A stretch of 64,000 bases of DNA from Pseudoalteromonas sp. T1lg75 (GCF_002964705.1 NZ_PQCD01000053.1:374322-438321); one strand, 5' to 3'; positions 8,860 through 19,475 are shown, counted from the stretch's first letter. Made by a program: numbers and translations. The notes: a model not told the origin generated them from the letters alone.

Positions 8860-9447
8860 ATGAGCAGCAGACGTATTAGTGATGAGCAACTGGTCGAGCT
8901 TGTAGAAGCGGCTATTTTTGTATCACCACAACCACTGACAAAAAAACAATTAAAAGAAACCGTACTCAGTGATATCAGCGTGACGCCCAAGCGGCTAAAC
9001 CAGGCACTGGAAAGCATCGAAAACCATTATCAAACCCGCGGTATTCGTCTGGTTCAGGTGGGGTCGGGGTACCGCTTTCAGGCCTGCAGCAGCCTTAGCC
9101 CCTGGCTTAGTCAGCTGTTTGTGGAGCGCGCTCCCAAGTATTCGCGGGCGTTACTTGAAACCCTGTCGCTTATCGCTTATCGCCAGCCCATTACCCGGGG
9201 TGAGATAGAGCAGGTACGGGGTGTCACCGTGGCCAGTAATATCATCAAAACCCTGCAGGAGCGGGGTTGGGTAAAAGTAGTGGGGCATAAAGAAGTACCG
9301 GGTAGGCCGGCTCTGTATGCGACCACCAATGAATTTTTAGACTATTTTTCTTTATCTGGCCTGGATCAATTGCCGCCCTTACCGGCGCAACAGCAAAGCC
9401 AGATTGAAAAGCTATTACATGATCCTTCTGTGAGAGAACCATCTTAA
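8860..9447 (+). CDS. scpB: Segregation and condensation protein B
   Basis: Protein of 195 residues with the tandem winged-helix ScpB fold, recognised by [27 protein letters not shown] and the segment following it, which binds ScpA. It is placed directly behind scpA with a GGAGG-type ribosome site. Its stop codon overlaps the rluB start (TAATG), so scpA, scpB and rluB are likely translated from one transcript. Confidence 0.94.
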   Translation: MSSRRISDEQLVELVEAAIFVSPQPLTKKQLKETVLSDISVTPKRLNQALESIENHYQTRGIRLVQVGSGYRFQACSSLSPWLSQLFVERAPKYSRALLETLSLIAYRQPITRGEIEQVRGVTVASNIIKTLQERGWVKVVGHKEVPGRPALYATTNEFLDYFSLSGLDQLPPLPAQQQSQIEKLLHDPSVREPS

Positions 9448-10316
9448 TGAATGAAAAGTTACAAAAAGTGTTAGCCCGTGCCGGTGTTGGCTCCCGTCGT
9501 GAGATGGAAAAGTACATCGAAGCCAATCGCGTCAGCGTTGACGGCAAGGTGGCGCGCTTGGGCGATAGGGTTGAAGCGACCCAGGTGATCCGTGTTGACG
9601 GTCATATCGTCAAGATTGAGCAACCGGCTGAGCGTATTTGCCGCGTGCTCATGTACCATAAGCCCGAGGGCGAGTTGTGTACCCGTAAAGACCCGGAAGG
9701 CCGTCGCACCGTGTTTGACCGTCTGCCGCGTGTAGAGGGTGATCGCTGGATTGCCATTGGTCGCTTGGACATCAATACCTCGGGCCTGTTGTTGTTCACC
9801 AACGACGGTGAATTGGCCAACCGCCTGATGCACCCAAGTTATGAAATTGAACGTGAATACTCGGTACGTGTGTTTGGTGATGTCACCAATGACACCTTGC
9901 GTACCCTGACCAAGGGTGTCGAGCTTGATGACGGCCCCGCGCGCTTTCACAGCATTCAACCCATGGGTGGCGAGGGGATCAATAAATGGTTTAATGTCAC
10001 CCTGAGTGAAGGCCGTAACCGTGAGGTGCGTCGCATGTGGCAATCACAGGGCGTGGAAGTATCCCGTCTTATTCGCGTGCGTTACGGCGAGCTGGATTTG
10101 GATAAGCGTTTGCCGCAAGGCGGCTGGGTAGAGCTGGAGTTAGGCCGAGTAAACTATTTGCGTAAGAGTGTTGGCCTGCGTCCAGAGAAGCAAACCAAGC
10201 TGACCGTTGAGCAGATGCAGCCCAAGCGTAAGGACAAGCGCGCCCAGGTGAACCGTATTCGCAAAGCGGTGAAAAAGCACAATCAACGAGTGCAGCAGCA
10301 AAAGAAACGCAGATAA
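9447..10316 (+). CDS. rluB: 23S rRNA pseudouridine(2605) synthase
   Basis: Pseudouridine synthase of the RsuA/RluB group, 289 residues. An N-terminal S4 RNA-binding domain (about 1-60, [17 protein letters not shown]) is followed by the catalytic domain with [18 protein letters not shown], where Asp108 is the expected nucleophile. A very basic C-terminal tail (KRKDKR, KKHNQR, QQKKRR) is typical of RluB. It closes the rnm-rluB gene set and is followed by an intrinsic terminator. Confidence 0.93.
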   Translation: MNEKLQKVLARAGVGSRREMEKYIEANRVSVDGKVARLGDRVEATQVIRVDGHIVKIEQPAERICRVLMYHKPEGELCTRKDPEGRRTVFDRLPRVEGDRWIAIGRLDINTSGLLLFTNDGELANRLMHPSYEIEREYSVRVFGDVTNDTLRTLTKGVELDDGPARFHSIQPMGGEGINKWFNVTLSEGRNREVRRMWQSQGVEVSRLIRVRYGELDLDKRLPQGGWVELELGRVNYLRKSVGLRPEKQTKLTVEQMQPKRKDKRAQVNRIRKAVKKHNQRVQQQKKRR

Positions 10317-10338
10317 TCAGCATGCAACCGCAAAGAAT

Positions 10339-10368
10339 AAAAAACGCCGTTTGATACGGCGTTTTTTA
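10339..10368. terminator. Bidirectional intrinsic terminator between rluB and yciK
   Basis: AAAAAACGCCGT and ACGGCGTTTTTT form a stem flanked by A and T tracts on the two sides, suiting both converging genes. Confidence 0.9.
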
Positions 10369-10394
10369 TGTCTAAGCCAAAATTAATTGTTGGC

Positions 10395-11141
10395 TTACTT
10401 TTTTGTTTGCGCATCCAGCGATTGACCATTTACTCCGATTGAGTCGTCGCTCATCAGGTAAAGGTAGGTCGGCATGAGATCTTCAGGGGTGGCCAATTTC
10501 TCTCTGTCTTCACCTGGGAAGGCGCTGGCACGCATGCTGGTGCGCGTTGCGCCCGGGTTAATGCAGTTGATGCGGATATTGGTTTTAGCTACTTCTTTAG
10601 ACCAGGTCTGCATCATGCCTTCGGTGGCGAATTTCGAGATAGAGTAGGCACCCCAAAATTCACGGCCCTCGCGGCCTACGCCAGATGAGGTAAAGATAAT
10701 CGACGCATGTGGCGCCTTACGCAGGACCGGGAACATGGCTTTGGTTAACATTGCCTGAGCGGTGACATTGACCTTCATAATGCTTTCAAAGGTCGATGAA
10801 CAGAAATGCTCAAGGGGACCCAGAGAGCCTAAAATACCAGCGTTGTTTAACAGGCCATCAAGCTTGCCAAATTGCTGTTCTATGGTGGCAGCCAGGTCGC
10901 GATAGTTTTGTTTGGTTGCACCTTTTAAATCAAGAGGTACAATCGCCGGCTGCGGGTAACCGGCTTCGACGATTTCGTCGTACACGGCTTCCAGCTTTTT
11001 GGTGGTTTTACCCAGCAGGATCACGGTGGCACCGTGTTTAGCGTAAGATAGGGCGGCGACACGGCCAATGCCATCGCCTGCACCCGTAACAAGGATTACT
11101 TTTTGGTCTAATGCATTCGCACTTGCATTGTAGTTTTGCAT
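10395..11141 (-). CDS. yciK: Short-chain dehydrogenase/reductase YciK
   Basis: Classical SDR oxidoreductase of 248 residues. The NAD(P)-binding loop TGAGDGIG lies near the N-terminus, NNAGILG in the middle, and the catalytic pair is in YSISK, with the preceding SSGVG serine segment. The ATG at 11139-11141 gives the family length (E. coli YciK is about 252 residues). A longer frame starting at 11189 adds an unlikely leader. The substrate is unknown. Position next to rluB and near sohB/topA is the conserved enterobacterial and alteromonad order. Confidence 0.88.
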   Translation of the reverse strand: MQNYNASANALDQKVILVTGAGDGIGRVAALSYAKHGATVILLGKTTKKLEAVYDEIVEAGYPQPAIVPLDLKGATKQNYRDLAATIEQQFGKLDGLLNNAGILGSLGPLEHFCSSTFESIMKVNVTAQAMLTKAMFPVLRKAPHASIIFTSSGVGREGREFWGAYSISKFATEGMMQTWSKEVAKTNIRINCINPGATRTSMRASAFPGEDREKLATPEDLMPTYLYLMSDDSIGVNGQSLDAQTKK

Positions 11142-11340
11142 AACTGTAGCACCCAGTGCATGATTTTTGCGGGATTTTACCACAGTCAATAAACAAGTAA
11201 GTGATTTATTACAAATTTAAGTAGCGAAACGTACCTGTTTACGATAAGTTAAACTGGTCTAATGTGTCATTAACGATTTTTTACCCTTTTGATTAACATT
11301 ATTTGCGCAGAACAATAAGAATAGGTTTGGAGCCAACACA

Positions 11341-13764
11341 ATGAAAAAAATGCTACTTTCTCTCGCTGTAGCTTCTGCTCTCGCTGGTTGTGGCAGCGAA
11401 GACACGCTCGAAGAAATCAAAACTGAGACCCCGACTGTAATACCGCAATCCACCGTGGTTTTTGACCCAAGTAACGGCAAGGTGTCGGTTCCTAACGACC
11501 TGCTATTTAGCGGTACCCAAGACGGTACTCTAGCTATTCCTGGCGAGGGAGATGATTACAGCAGTCCACAGTTGGCACTCGGTGCTTTGGATGGCTGGTC
11601 GACACAAACGCCTTTTAAAATCGACTTAAGCTTTGCGGCGGGCGTGAGCCTGGACGCAACCTCGGCGGCGACTCCGGGCAGCGTGCGTATTTTTGAAGTA
11701 GTAATGGGCGCAGATCAAAGTTCACAAACCTGTGCAGCCGTGCCCGCTGGTATCGCCTGTGAGTTTGTTAAAGAACTGAGCTTCGGCGTAGATTTTATCA
11801 CCCAAGGCAGTGGTGACGCAGTGGCCGTAGTGCCGTTGAAACCTTTCACGCAAGGCCGCTCTTACATCACGGTATTAACAACCGGTCTCAAAGACAGTGA
11901 AGGTCGCGCCATCGCGTCTTCGTCAACTTACGCCTTGGCCAGTGGCGAAGAGCCGTTGGTGACGCCAGAGCAAAAATCACTGCAAGCTGTGCTCAACAGC
12001 TATGAAAATGTCATTGTTGGCAGCACAGATTTAAGCAAGGACGATATTGTTTATTCGGCGGCCATGACCATGCAATCGGCCGGCGAAATCTTGAATACGA
12101 TTAAGAGCATCCTGGCGGCCTCACTCCAAGAGCCAAGCCTGCCGACGCCTGCGGTGCAAATTCCTGAGCAGCCGTTGCTCACCGTTGGTCAGGTCTTCGC
12201 CATGCAAGGCATGCAAGATGTGCCTGTGATGTTTAACGCGGTCAGTTATGAAAAAGGCAGCGTGCTGCTTCCTAATTACCTGAAAACACCACAGGGTAAA
12301 GAAGTCAGCGACTTGAGCGACATTTACTGGCAGGGTGCCTGTGATAATGCCGTTGCGGTAATGGCTTATAGAGCCAGTGTCGGTGAAGCTTTCCCTGAGC
12401 AACCACAAACGACCGAGGATGCCTTCTGTCATTCCCTAAGTGGCGGGTTACTGCGTGATCTGGGTCTTGATGAGAAGCGTCACCTCACCAAGTACAACAA
12501 GATCCCGAAAGTACAAAGTTACGCCAATGTTCCGGTGCAGATCACCAAGCCGAGCGATTTGGCCACTCTTAACGCCATTCGTGGTCAGTTAGGTTTACCG
12601 GCGATGACGATGCCAGAAGGCGGTTGGCCCGTGGTTATCTTACAACACGGCATTACCCGTCAAAAAGAAGACATGCTGGCACTAACTGGTGCGCTTAGCC
12701 TGCAAGGCTTGGCAACCGTGGCCATCGATTTACCGGCACACGGTGAGCGCGGTATTGACGTTGACCATGATGGTAAAGACGATTTCAATGCCACCACCGG
12801 CTCTATTTTGGCCTATATGAACTTGCAATCCCTGTTGGTGGGCCGTGATAATGTACGCCAGTCAACAGCGGATCTATTGGGTCTGCGTTTGGCCTTAAAC
12901 TTCAGTGGCGACCCTGAACTAAATGCCCAAGACGTTAGCCTGGGTGCCATTTCCATGGGCTCCATCGTGTCGCCTTCGTTCCTGGCAACAACCAATACGC
13001 CGCTGGCACCTCAGGTAGACCCATTATTCAAGGTGCATACCGCAGCGCTGAGCAGTGGTGGTGGCGGTGCCGCCAGCATCTTACTTAATTCCGATACCTT
13101 TGGTCCCTTTATCCAGGGCTCGGTATTATTAGGCGCAGGTACCGCAGAATCGGCCACCTTTAATGCCTTCTTGCAAGACGGTGCCTTGGCCAGCTGTGCT
13201 CAGTATGTAGAAAACCAAGAAGCCTATGTAACTTGTAGTTATCAGGCCTTCCTGGCTTCGCTTAACGCTACGGGCGACAGCGCCAGCCTGGCGAGCATTC
13301 AAGGCCTGGCCAGTGAATTCTCATTTGCGGCCCAGACCATTATCGATGCCGGCGACCCAACCAACTACGCCATGCGCGTCAATGCTCAGGGCACGCCGGT
13401 GTTAACGACTGCGGTTGTCGGCGATGGTATGACAACAAAACCTGACACAGTAGTTCCGGTGCAAGTGGCGACCAACCCAATTGCCGGTACGATCCCGCTG
13501 TCGTTATTGATGGGAGCCTCTGTGGCCACCGAAATGCAAATGACGCCAGAGCCGGCAAGCTACCTGGTGCGCTATGCCAAGGGTCACCATGGTTCGCTAC
13601 TCACGCCAGCGCCAGATCCGTCGGCTAGCTTGAGTTCTTCAGCCGAGGAAGACGCGCAAAACAGTGCGGCGGCTAATGCGGAAATGCAGCGTCAATTTGC
13701 GACCTATCTGGCGACCAAGGGTACGGTATTACCGATTACCGACACCTCTGTGATCGCTCAGTAA
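11341..13764 (+). CDS. VolA/Pla-1-type lipase lipoprotein
   Basis: Lipoprotein of 807 residues with signal peptide and lipobox LAGC near residue 18. It resembles the VolA/Pla-1 family of surface-exposed (lyso)phospholipases. The alpha/beta-hydrolase core is seen in GWPVVILQHGITRQKEDML (oxyanion region) and AIDLPAHGERG, and the putative nucleophile elbow is GAISMGS with Ser538. The elbow lacks the canonical glycine two residues before the serine (it reads A-I-S-M-G). A late histidine, in GHHGSLL, could complete a triad. It probably acts at the outer membrane on fatty-acyl phospholipids. It stands alone between its own upstream region and a terminator. Confidence 0.82.
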   Translation: MKKMLLSLAVASALAGCGSEDTLEEIKTETPTVIPQSTVVFDPSNGKVSVPNDLLFSGTQDGTLAIPGEGDDYSSPQLALGALDGWSTQTPFKIDLSFAAGVSLDATSAATPGSVRIFEVVMGADQSSQTCAAVPAGIACEFVKELSFGVDFITQGSGDAVAVVPLKPFTQGRSYITVLTTGLKDSEGRAIASSSTYALASGEEPLVTPEQKSLQAVLNSYENVIVGSTDLSKDDIVYSAAMTMQSAGEILNTIKSILAASLQEPSLPTPAVQIPEQPLLTVGQVFAMQGMQDVPVMFNAVSYEKGSVLLPNYLKTPQGKEVSDLSDIYWQGACDNAVAVMAYRASVGEAFPEQPQTTEDAFCHSLSGGLLRDLGLDEKRHLTKYNKIPKVQSYANVPVQITKPSDLATLNAIRGQLGLPAMTMPEGGWPVVILQHGITRQKEDMLALTGALSLQGLATVAIDLPAHGERGIDVDHDGKDDFNATTGSILAYMNLQSLLVGRDNVRQSTADLLGLRLALNFSGDPELNAQDVSLGAISMGSIVSPSFLATTNTPLAPQVDPLFKVHTAALSSGGGGAASILLNSDTFGPFIQGSVLLGAGTAESATFNAFLQDGALASCAQYVENQEAYVTCSYQAFLASLNATGDSASLASIQGLASEFSFAAQTIIDAGDPTNYAMRVNAQGTPVLTTAVVGDGMTTKPDTVVPVQVATNPIAGTIPLSLLMGASVATEMQMTPEPASYLVRYAKGHHGSLLTPAPDPSASLSSSAEEDAQNSAAANAEMQRQFATYLATKGTVLPITDTSVIAQ

Positions 13765-13782
13765 GCCCAATAATAAAGATAG

Positions 13783-13812
13783 AAGCCGTACCCCTGGGTG
13801 CGGCTTTTTTTA
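13783..13812 (+). terminator. Intrinsic terminator after the lipase gene
   Basis: AAGCCGTACCC pairs with GGGTGCGGCTT across a short loop and is followed by a T run. Confidence 0.85.
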
Positions 13813-13864
13813 TGCCTGTACGCTGTGTTACATTGCCTGCATAGCTAATTTAAGAGGAATTTCA

Positions 13865-14881
13865 GTGGAATACTTGTTTGAATACGGCCTATTTTTGGCT
13901 AAAGCCGTGACCATAGTGTTAGCCATAGGCGTGGTCATAGCGCTTATCGTTGGCGCTGCGGCCAAGCCGAAAAGTAAACCAGGCTCTTTAGAAGTTGATG
14001 ATTTATCAAAGCAAATGAAGCAGATAAAGGATGACTTCTTGGACAATACGCTGGATAAAAAAGCGTTGAAGGTACTTAATAAAGAGCGCAAGCAGGCGGC
14101 CAAGGAAGAGGCGGATAAAGAGCCTAAGGGCCGGCTTTATGTCATCGACTTTAAAGGCTCTATGGATGCACATGAAGTCGAATGTCTGCGCCAGGAAGTG
14201 AGCGCCATTATTAGTTTGGCCGATAAAGATAAGGACAGGGTGCTGGTGCGCCTAGAAAGCGGTGGTGGTGTGGTACATGGCTATGGTCTGGGAGCGTCTC
14301 AGTTACAACGTCTGAAAGACGCTGAGATTAAGCTGACCGTGGCCATAGACAAGGTCGCTGCCAGCGGTGGTTATATGATGGCCTGTGTGGCCGATGAGAT
14401 CATCGCCGCCCCCTTTGCCATTGTCGGTTCCATCGGTGTGATTGCGCAAATCCCCAACTTTAATAAGGTGCTCAAAAAGCACGATATTGATTATGAGCAG
14501 ATCACCGCCGGTCAATATAAGCGTACCCTGACCCTGTTTGGCGAAAATACCGATGCCGGGCGGGAAAAGTTCCGTGAAGAAATAGAGCAAACGCATACCC
14601 TATTTAAGCAGTTTGTTGCCGAGCACCGTCCCGCGCTGGATATGGAGCAAGTGGCCACCGGGGAGCATTGGTTTGCCCTGGATGCGTATAACAAGGGCTT
14701 GGTGGACAGAATTAGCACCAGTGACGATGAACTGTTAAATCTGGTGAAGGACTATCAGACCTACAAGGTCACCTATAAGCAAAAAACAGGCTTGGCTGAG
14801 AAGGTGGCGAAGAATTTTGCCATTACCATAGAGCAGCTTGGAATGCGCCTTTGGAGCAAGAGCAAAGGCCTAAGGCCATAA
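13865..14881 (+). CDS. sohB: Inner-membrane S49 peptidase SohB
   Basis: Serine protease of the SppA/SohB family, 338 residues. An N-terminal membrane segment (about residues 8-30) is followed by a cytoplasmic linker and the S49 domain, with the serine nucleophile in AASGGYMMA and the general-base lysine in GQYKRTL. The start is GTG at 13865, with an AAGAGGA ribosome site seven bases upstream; no in-frame ATG gives the membrane anchor. It sits in the usual yciK-sohB-topA neighbourhood, here with an inserted lipase gene and symporter gene. Confidence 0.92.
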   Translation: MEYLFEYGLFLAKAVTIVLAIGVVIALIVGAAAKPKSKPGSLEVDDLSKQMKQIKDDFLDNTLDKKALKVLNKERKQAAKEEADKEPKGRLYVIDFKGSMDAHEVECLRQEVSAIISLADKDKDRVLVRLESGGGVVHGYGLGASQLQRLKDAEIKLTVAIDKVAASGGYMMACVADEIIAAPFAIVGSIGVIAQIPNFNKVLKKHDIDYEQITAGQYKRTLTLFGENTDAGREKFREEIEQTHTLFKQFVAEHRPALDMEQVATGEHWFALDAYNKGLVDRISTSDDELLNLVKDYQTYKVTYKQKTGLAEKVAKNFAITIEQLGMRLWSKSKGLRP

Positions 14882-14895
14882 TTTTATAGTGTAAT

Positions 14896-14928
14896 TAAAA
14901 AAGCCTCGCGTATTGCGAGGCTTTTTTA
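14896..14928. terminator. Bidirectional terminator between sohB and the symporter gene
   Basis: AAAAAAGCCTCGC and GCGAGGCTTTTTT form a perfect stem with A and T tracts either side, serving the two convergent genes. Confidence 0.9.
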
Positions 14929-14958
14929 TTGCGGATAACAGCCCGTTGGCCTGAGCCG

Positions 14959-16293
14959 TTAGCTCTTGGCCTTGGGGTTGTACTCTTCAAGTTCCTTGGC
15001 CGATTCTAAGTCGTTAAACACGGCTTCATCGAGCTGACCTTCCGATTTGGCAACCACACAGGTCACCATACAGTCGCCGGTCACATTAACCGCGGTGCGG
15101 GTCATATCCAGCAAGCGGTCAACACCTATGATCAGGGCAATCCCTTCTACCGGCAGGCCAACCTGGTTCAATACCATGGCCAGCATGATCAGACCAACAC
15201 CGGGTACACCAGCGGTGCCTACCGAGGCCAGGGTGGCGGTCAGAATAACCATAAGGTAATCGGAAATCGTTAGATCAACGGCGAACACCTGAGCGATAAA
15301 CACCGTAGCCACACCTTGCATGATGGCGGTGCCATCCATATTAATGGTGGCGCCTAATGGCACGGTGAACGAGGCCACCGAGTTGCTGGCGCCGAGTTTC
15401 TTAGTGGCCGTCTCAAGGGTGACCGGCATGGTGGCGCTGGAGCTTGAGGTACTAAAGGCAAATAAACAGGTGTCTTTCATTTGCGACAGGAATTTTACCG
15501 GGCTGAGGCCGGTAAAGAGTTTAAAGAGCACGGAATAGTTAAAGAGGCCGTGGATAGCCAGAGCCAAGAGCACCACTCCAAAGTATTTAGCTAGGCTCCA
15601 GATCACGTCGATTTCAATGGTGGTAAATAATTTCGCCATTAAGAAGAACACGCCGTATGGGGCAATATTCATAAGCAGGGTTACCAGCTTAAGAATAACA
15701 TTGTTTAGGTCTTCGAAAATCGCACTGAGGCGCTGTCCCGCTTCGCCGCTAAGCGCCATGGCCACACCAAAGAGCAATGAAAACACGATCACTTGCAGCA
15801 TGTTGCCATTGGCCATGGCATCAATGGGGTTGGTCGGGAACATGCCGATGATCACCTGCGCCAGGGTCGGTGCCTGTTTGGCATCAAAACTGGCATCGTG
15901 AGGCAGGGCAATGCCTTCACCTGGGTTAAACAGCAACGCCAGGGTAATAGCAACGGTGATAGCAACGGCGGTGGTGGCCAGATACAGAACGATGGACTTG
16001 CCGCCCAAGCGTCCCAGGGTTTTTGGATCGCTTAGATTACAGGTACCGCAAACCAGAGACACAAACACCAAGGGAACTACCAACATCTTTAAGCTGGCAA
16101 TAAAGATTTGTCCGCCGATATGGAACAGTCCATCAACGAAAAATGCTTTAACCGGCAGGGAGAAAAGCCCTAAATTCAACAGTAATTCTTGTTCACCGCC
16201 GAGTATGAATTTAAACAGGAAGCCAACAAATACTCCCAGTCCCATACCCAGCATAATGCGCGTGGTGAGACTTAATGAACCTTGTGAAGACAT
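14959..16293 (-). CDS. Dicarboxylate/amino acid:cation symporter (DAACS family)
   Basis: Glutamate/dicarboxylate transporter-type protein of 444 residues in the inner membrane. The family hallmarks are the serine-rich re-entrant loop STSSSSATMPVT and the TM7 motif NMDGTAIM. Hydrophobic segments span the length. It probably imports C4-dicarboxylates or acidic amino acids with Na+ or H+. The ATG at 16291-16293 was chosen over a TTG nine bases upstream. The gene is transcribed alone, convergent to sohB. Confidence 0.9.
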   Translation of the reverse strand: MSSQGSLSLTTRIMLGMGLGVFVGFLFKFILGGEQELLLNLGLFSLPVKAFFVDGLFHIGGQIFIASLKMLVVPLVFVSLVCGTCNLSDPKTLGRLGGKSIVLYLATTAVAITVAITLALLFNPGEGIALPHDASFDAKQAPTLAQVIIGMFPTNPIDAMANGNMLQVIVFSLLFGVAMALSGEAGQRLSAIFEDLNNVILKLVTLLMNIAPYGVFFLMAKLFTTIEIDVIWSLAKYFGVVLLALAIHGLFNYSVLFKLFTGLSPVKFLSQMKDTCLFAFSTSSSSATMPVTLETATKKLGASNSVASFTVPLGATINMDGTAIMQGVATVFIAQVFAVDLTISDYLMVILTATLASVGTAGVPGVGLIMLAMVLNQVGLPVEGIALIIGVDRLLDMTRTAVNVTGDCMVTCVVAKSEGQLDEAVFNDLESAKELEEYNPKAKS

Positions 16294-16719
16294 AAGTAAC
16301 AATCAACTTCATTATAATAATTTTGCTATAGCCTATCAGCGAACCGGCTTTAATGCAGCGAAAAACGATAACTTTTTATCAATCTGCGCGCTAATTAAGC
16401 AGGCGGTCAGAAACGTTTTGCCAGGCACCGAACAGCGAATAAACAGGCTATTTTTAGCCTTTGGTGGTAAATGAAGGGGTCGCGGTTGGCAATTTTGTTT
16501 TTATTCCTATATATTTGCCCGGATTTCGTCAGCGGGCGCTATTTTACATAATTCGCCTCTGGTTAAAAGCGCAGCAAGCGCTGGTTAAAAAATCACTGAT
16601 TGGATAAAAGTTTAGTGTTAAAGCTTGTAACAATGGGTGATAGTAGATATACCTATATTTATTCGTGCCCAGGACAAGGGCAGTCATTATATACAAGAGA
16701 TGGGTCAACTTAGGCTATT
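16294..16719. other. Intergenic region between the symporter gene and topA
   Basis: About 425 bp between divergent genes, AT-rich towards topA. It must hold both promoters. I see no convincing gene, RNA or repeat; the reading frame crossing its left part is the complement of the symporter coding sequence. Confidence 0.6.
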
Positions 16720-19370
16720 ATGGGCAAATCGCTAGTCATTGTAGAGTCTCCTGCAAAAGCAAAAACAATCAATAAATACCTGGGTAAGGACTACATCGTT
16801 AAGTCCAGCGTTGGTCACGTCCGTGACTTGCCGACGTCTGGCTCGGGTAAAGCCAAAGCACCTGCAGGTAAGTCTCCGGCAGAAGTACGAAAAATGGCGC
16901 CGGAAGAAAAGGCGGCATATAAAAAGAAGCGAGACTACCAAAACCTAGTTGCGCGCATGGGTATCGATCCGGAAAAAGGCTGGCAGCCCCATTATGAAAT
17001 CCTTCCCGGTAAAGAGAAGGTGGTTCAGGAGCTGAAAAAGCTAGCGCAAGATGCTGATGAAATCTATCTCGCAACCGATTTGGATAGAGAAGGGGAAGCC
17101 ATCGCCTGGCACCTGGAAGAGATCATCGGTGGCGACAAAGACAAATATAAGCGTGTGGTGTTTAACGAAATCACCAAAAACGCCATTCAACAAGCCTTCT
17201 CCGCTCCCGGCGAACTCAACACCGATATGGTCCAAGCGCAGCAAGCGCGTCGTTTCCTTGATCGGGTGGTGGGCTTTATGGTGTCGCCGCTGCTGTGGCA
17301 AAAGGTCGCTCGTGGCTTGTCTGCCGGTCGTGTGCAGTCCGTTGCGGTGCGCTTATTGGTTGAGCGTGAGCGTGAAATTAAGGCCTTTATCCCGCAAGAG
17401 TTTTGGGATATCCATGCCGATGTCAGCGCTAAAGAAGAAGCGTTACGCCTGCTGGTGAGCAAACAACAAGGTCAGGCATTCAAACCTGTTAATAAAGAGC
17501 AGGCCGAAGCCGCTACGGCGCAGTTAAAAGGCGCCCGCTATGTGGTTAGCGAAGTTGAAGAAAAGCCAAGTAAAAGCCGCCCAAGTGCGCCCTTTATTAC
17601 CTCGACCATGCAACAGGCCGCCAGTACGCGCCTGGGTTATGGTGTAAAGAAAACCATGATGTTGGCGCAGCGTCTGTACGAAGCCGGTTATATCACCTAT
17701 ATGCGTACCGACTCGACCAATCTGTCACAAGACGCCATCAACATGTGTCGCGACTATGTTAACGATAACTTCGGCGCCAATTACCTACCGGAAAAAGCCA
17801 ATATCTACAGCGCCAAGGGCAATGCCCAGGAAGCGCACGAAGCCATTCGTCCTTCCGATGTGAAGGTGCTTTCAGGGCATGTTGAAGGCGTCGATGCCGA
17901 TGCTAAGAAGCTGTATGAGCTGATCTGGCGCCAGTTTGTGGCCTGTCAGATGGTGCCGGCACAATACGATTTAACCACCATTCGCGTTGAGGCCGGTGAC
18001 TTTGAGCTCAAAGCCAAGGGCCGAGTAATGCGTTTTGACGGTTGGACTCGGGTGCAACCAGCGGTGCGTAAGAAGAACGAAGAAGAGCAGGCCCTGCCGG
18101 CATTGGCAGTGGGGGACGAGTTGTCCTTGGTCGAACTTGATCCGCAGCAGCACTTTACCAAGCCGCCGGCACGTTACAGCGAAGCCAGCCTGGTTAAAGA
18201 GCTTGAAAAGCGTGGCATTGGCCGACCTTCTACCTATGCCGCCATTATCAGTACCATTCAGGACCGCGGCTATGTGCGCGTTGAAAATCGCCGTTTCTTC
18301 GCCGAGAAAATGGGTGAGATCGTCACCGATCGTCTGGTGGAGAACTTCACCGAGCTGATGAATTACGACTTTACCGCCAAGATGGAAGAGCGCCTGGATG
18401 ATATCGCCGAGGGCGAGCGTCAGTGGACCCAGGTACTGGATAACTTCTATACCGACTTTAGCAACCAGCTAAACATTGCCAGTGGCGAAGAGGCCGAAGG
18501 CGGCATGCGTCAAAACCAGATGGTCGAGACCGATATAGATTGCCCGACCTGTGGTCGTAAAATGGGTATTCGTACCGCCTCGACCGGCGTGTTCTTAGGC
18601 TGTACCGGTTACAACCTGCCGCCGAAAGAGCGCTGTACTACCACAATGAACCTTACTCCGGGTGAGGAAGCGGTTAACGCCGACGAGGTGGAAGACGTAG
18701 AAACCTCCACTTTGATGCAGATGAAGCGTTGTCCTAAGTGTGAAACCGCCATGGACTCCTACCTGATCGACGAAAACCGTAAACTGCTGTGTGTGGTAAT
18801 AACCCGGGCTGTAGCGGTTATATCATCGAGCAGGGGCAGTTTAAGCTGAAGGGCTATGATGGCCCCATTATCGAGTGCGATAAATGTGGCAACGATATGG
18901 AGCTTAAAAACGGTCGCTTTGGTAAGTATTTTGGTTGTACCAATGAAGAGTGTAAAAACACCCGTAAGCTGTTGAAAAACGGCGAGCCGGCGCCACCGAA
19001 AGAAGATCCCGTCCATTTGCCGGAATTAGCCTGTGAAAAATCGGACGCCTACTTTGTGTTGCGCGATGGTGCCGCCGGGGTATTCCTTGCCGCCTCGACC
19101 TTCCCGAAATCACGGGAAACGCGAGCGCCTAAGGTGGAAGAGTTGCAGCGCTTCAGAGACCGTATTTCGCCTAAGTTCTATTACCTTGCCGATGCGCCTG
19201 CAGAGGACTCGGACGGTAATCCGGCAATTGTACGCTTTAGCCGTAAAACCAAGTCACAATATGTGATGACCGAGGTAGATGGCAAGGCAACGGGCTGGAA
19301 GGCGACCTACGAGCATGGCAAGTGGGTCGTTGAAGAAAAGAAAAAAGCCGCGGCTAAAAAAGCCAAATAA
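16720..19370 (+). pseudogene. topA: DNA topoisomerase I, coding frame broken by one missing base
   Basis: Type IA topoisomerase that relaxes negative supercoils. The TOPRIM domain starts at the N-terminus ([16 protein letters not shown]), and the catalytic tyrosine is Tyr327 in TYMRTDST. The C-terminal region has zinc fingers: CPTC...GC, then CPKC...CGNNPGC, then CDKC...CTNEEC. The first frame ends at 18849 with an unrelated tail. The true C-terminus continues in the -1 frame from about 18789 ([11 protein letters not shown]). After the Lys-Leu codons at 18781-18786 only two bases (CT) stand where the family has a His codon, so one base is missing inside the second zinc finger. Joined, the product would be about 883 residues, the normal size. 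No slippery heptamer is visible. It is either a sequence error or a mutation removing about 190 C-terminal residues. Confidence 0.9.
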
Positions 19371-19381
19371 GGTTTAGGTAT

Positions 19382-19415
19382 AAAAAAGCCGCCCAACTAA
19401 GTTGAGGCGGCTTTT
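19382..19415. terminator. Bidirectional terminator after topA
   Basis: AAAAAGCCGCC pairs with GGCGGCTTTTT, with an inner CAAC/GTTG stem. It serves topA and the convergent small gene. Confidence 0.9.
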
Positions 19416-19475
19416 TATTTTCCCCTAGGCTTATAGCAAGCCTTTGAACGCGCTTGCTATGAATAAGCTAAGTGG

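Noticed and set aside
15911..16474. 187-residue frame extending into the region before topA
   Set aside because: Mostly antisense to the symporter gene, with unconvincing composition in the remainder.
18770..18800. Programmed -1 frameshift in topA
   Set aside because: No X-XXY-YYZ slippery sequence or obvious stimulatory structure at the break, and topA is not known to be frameshifted by design; a missing base is simpler.
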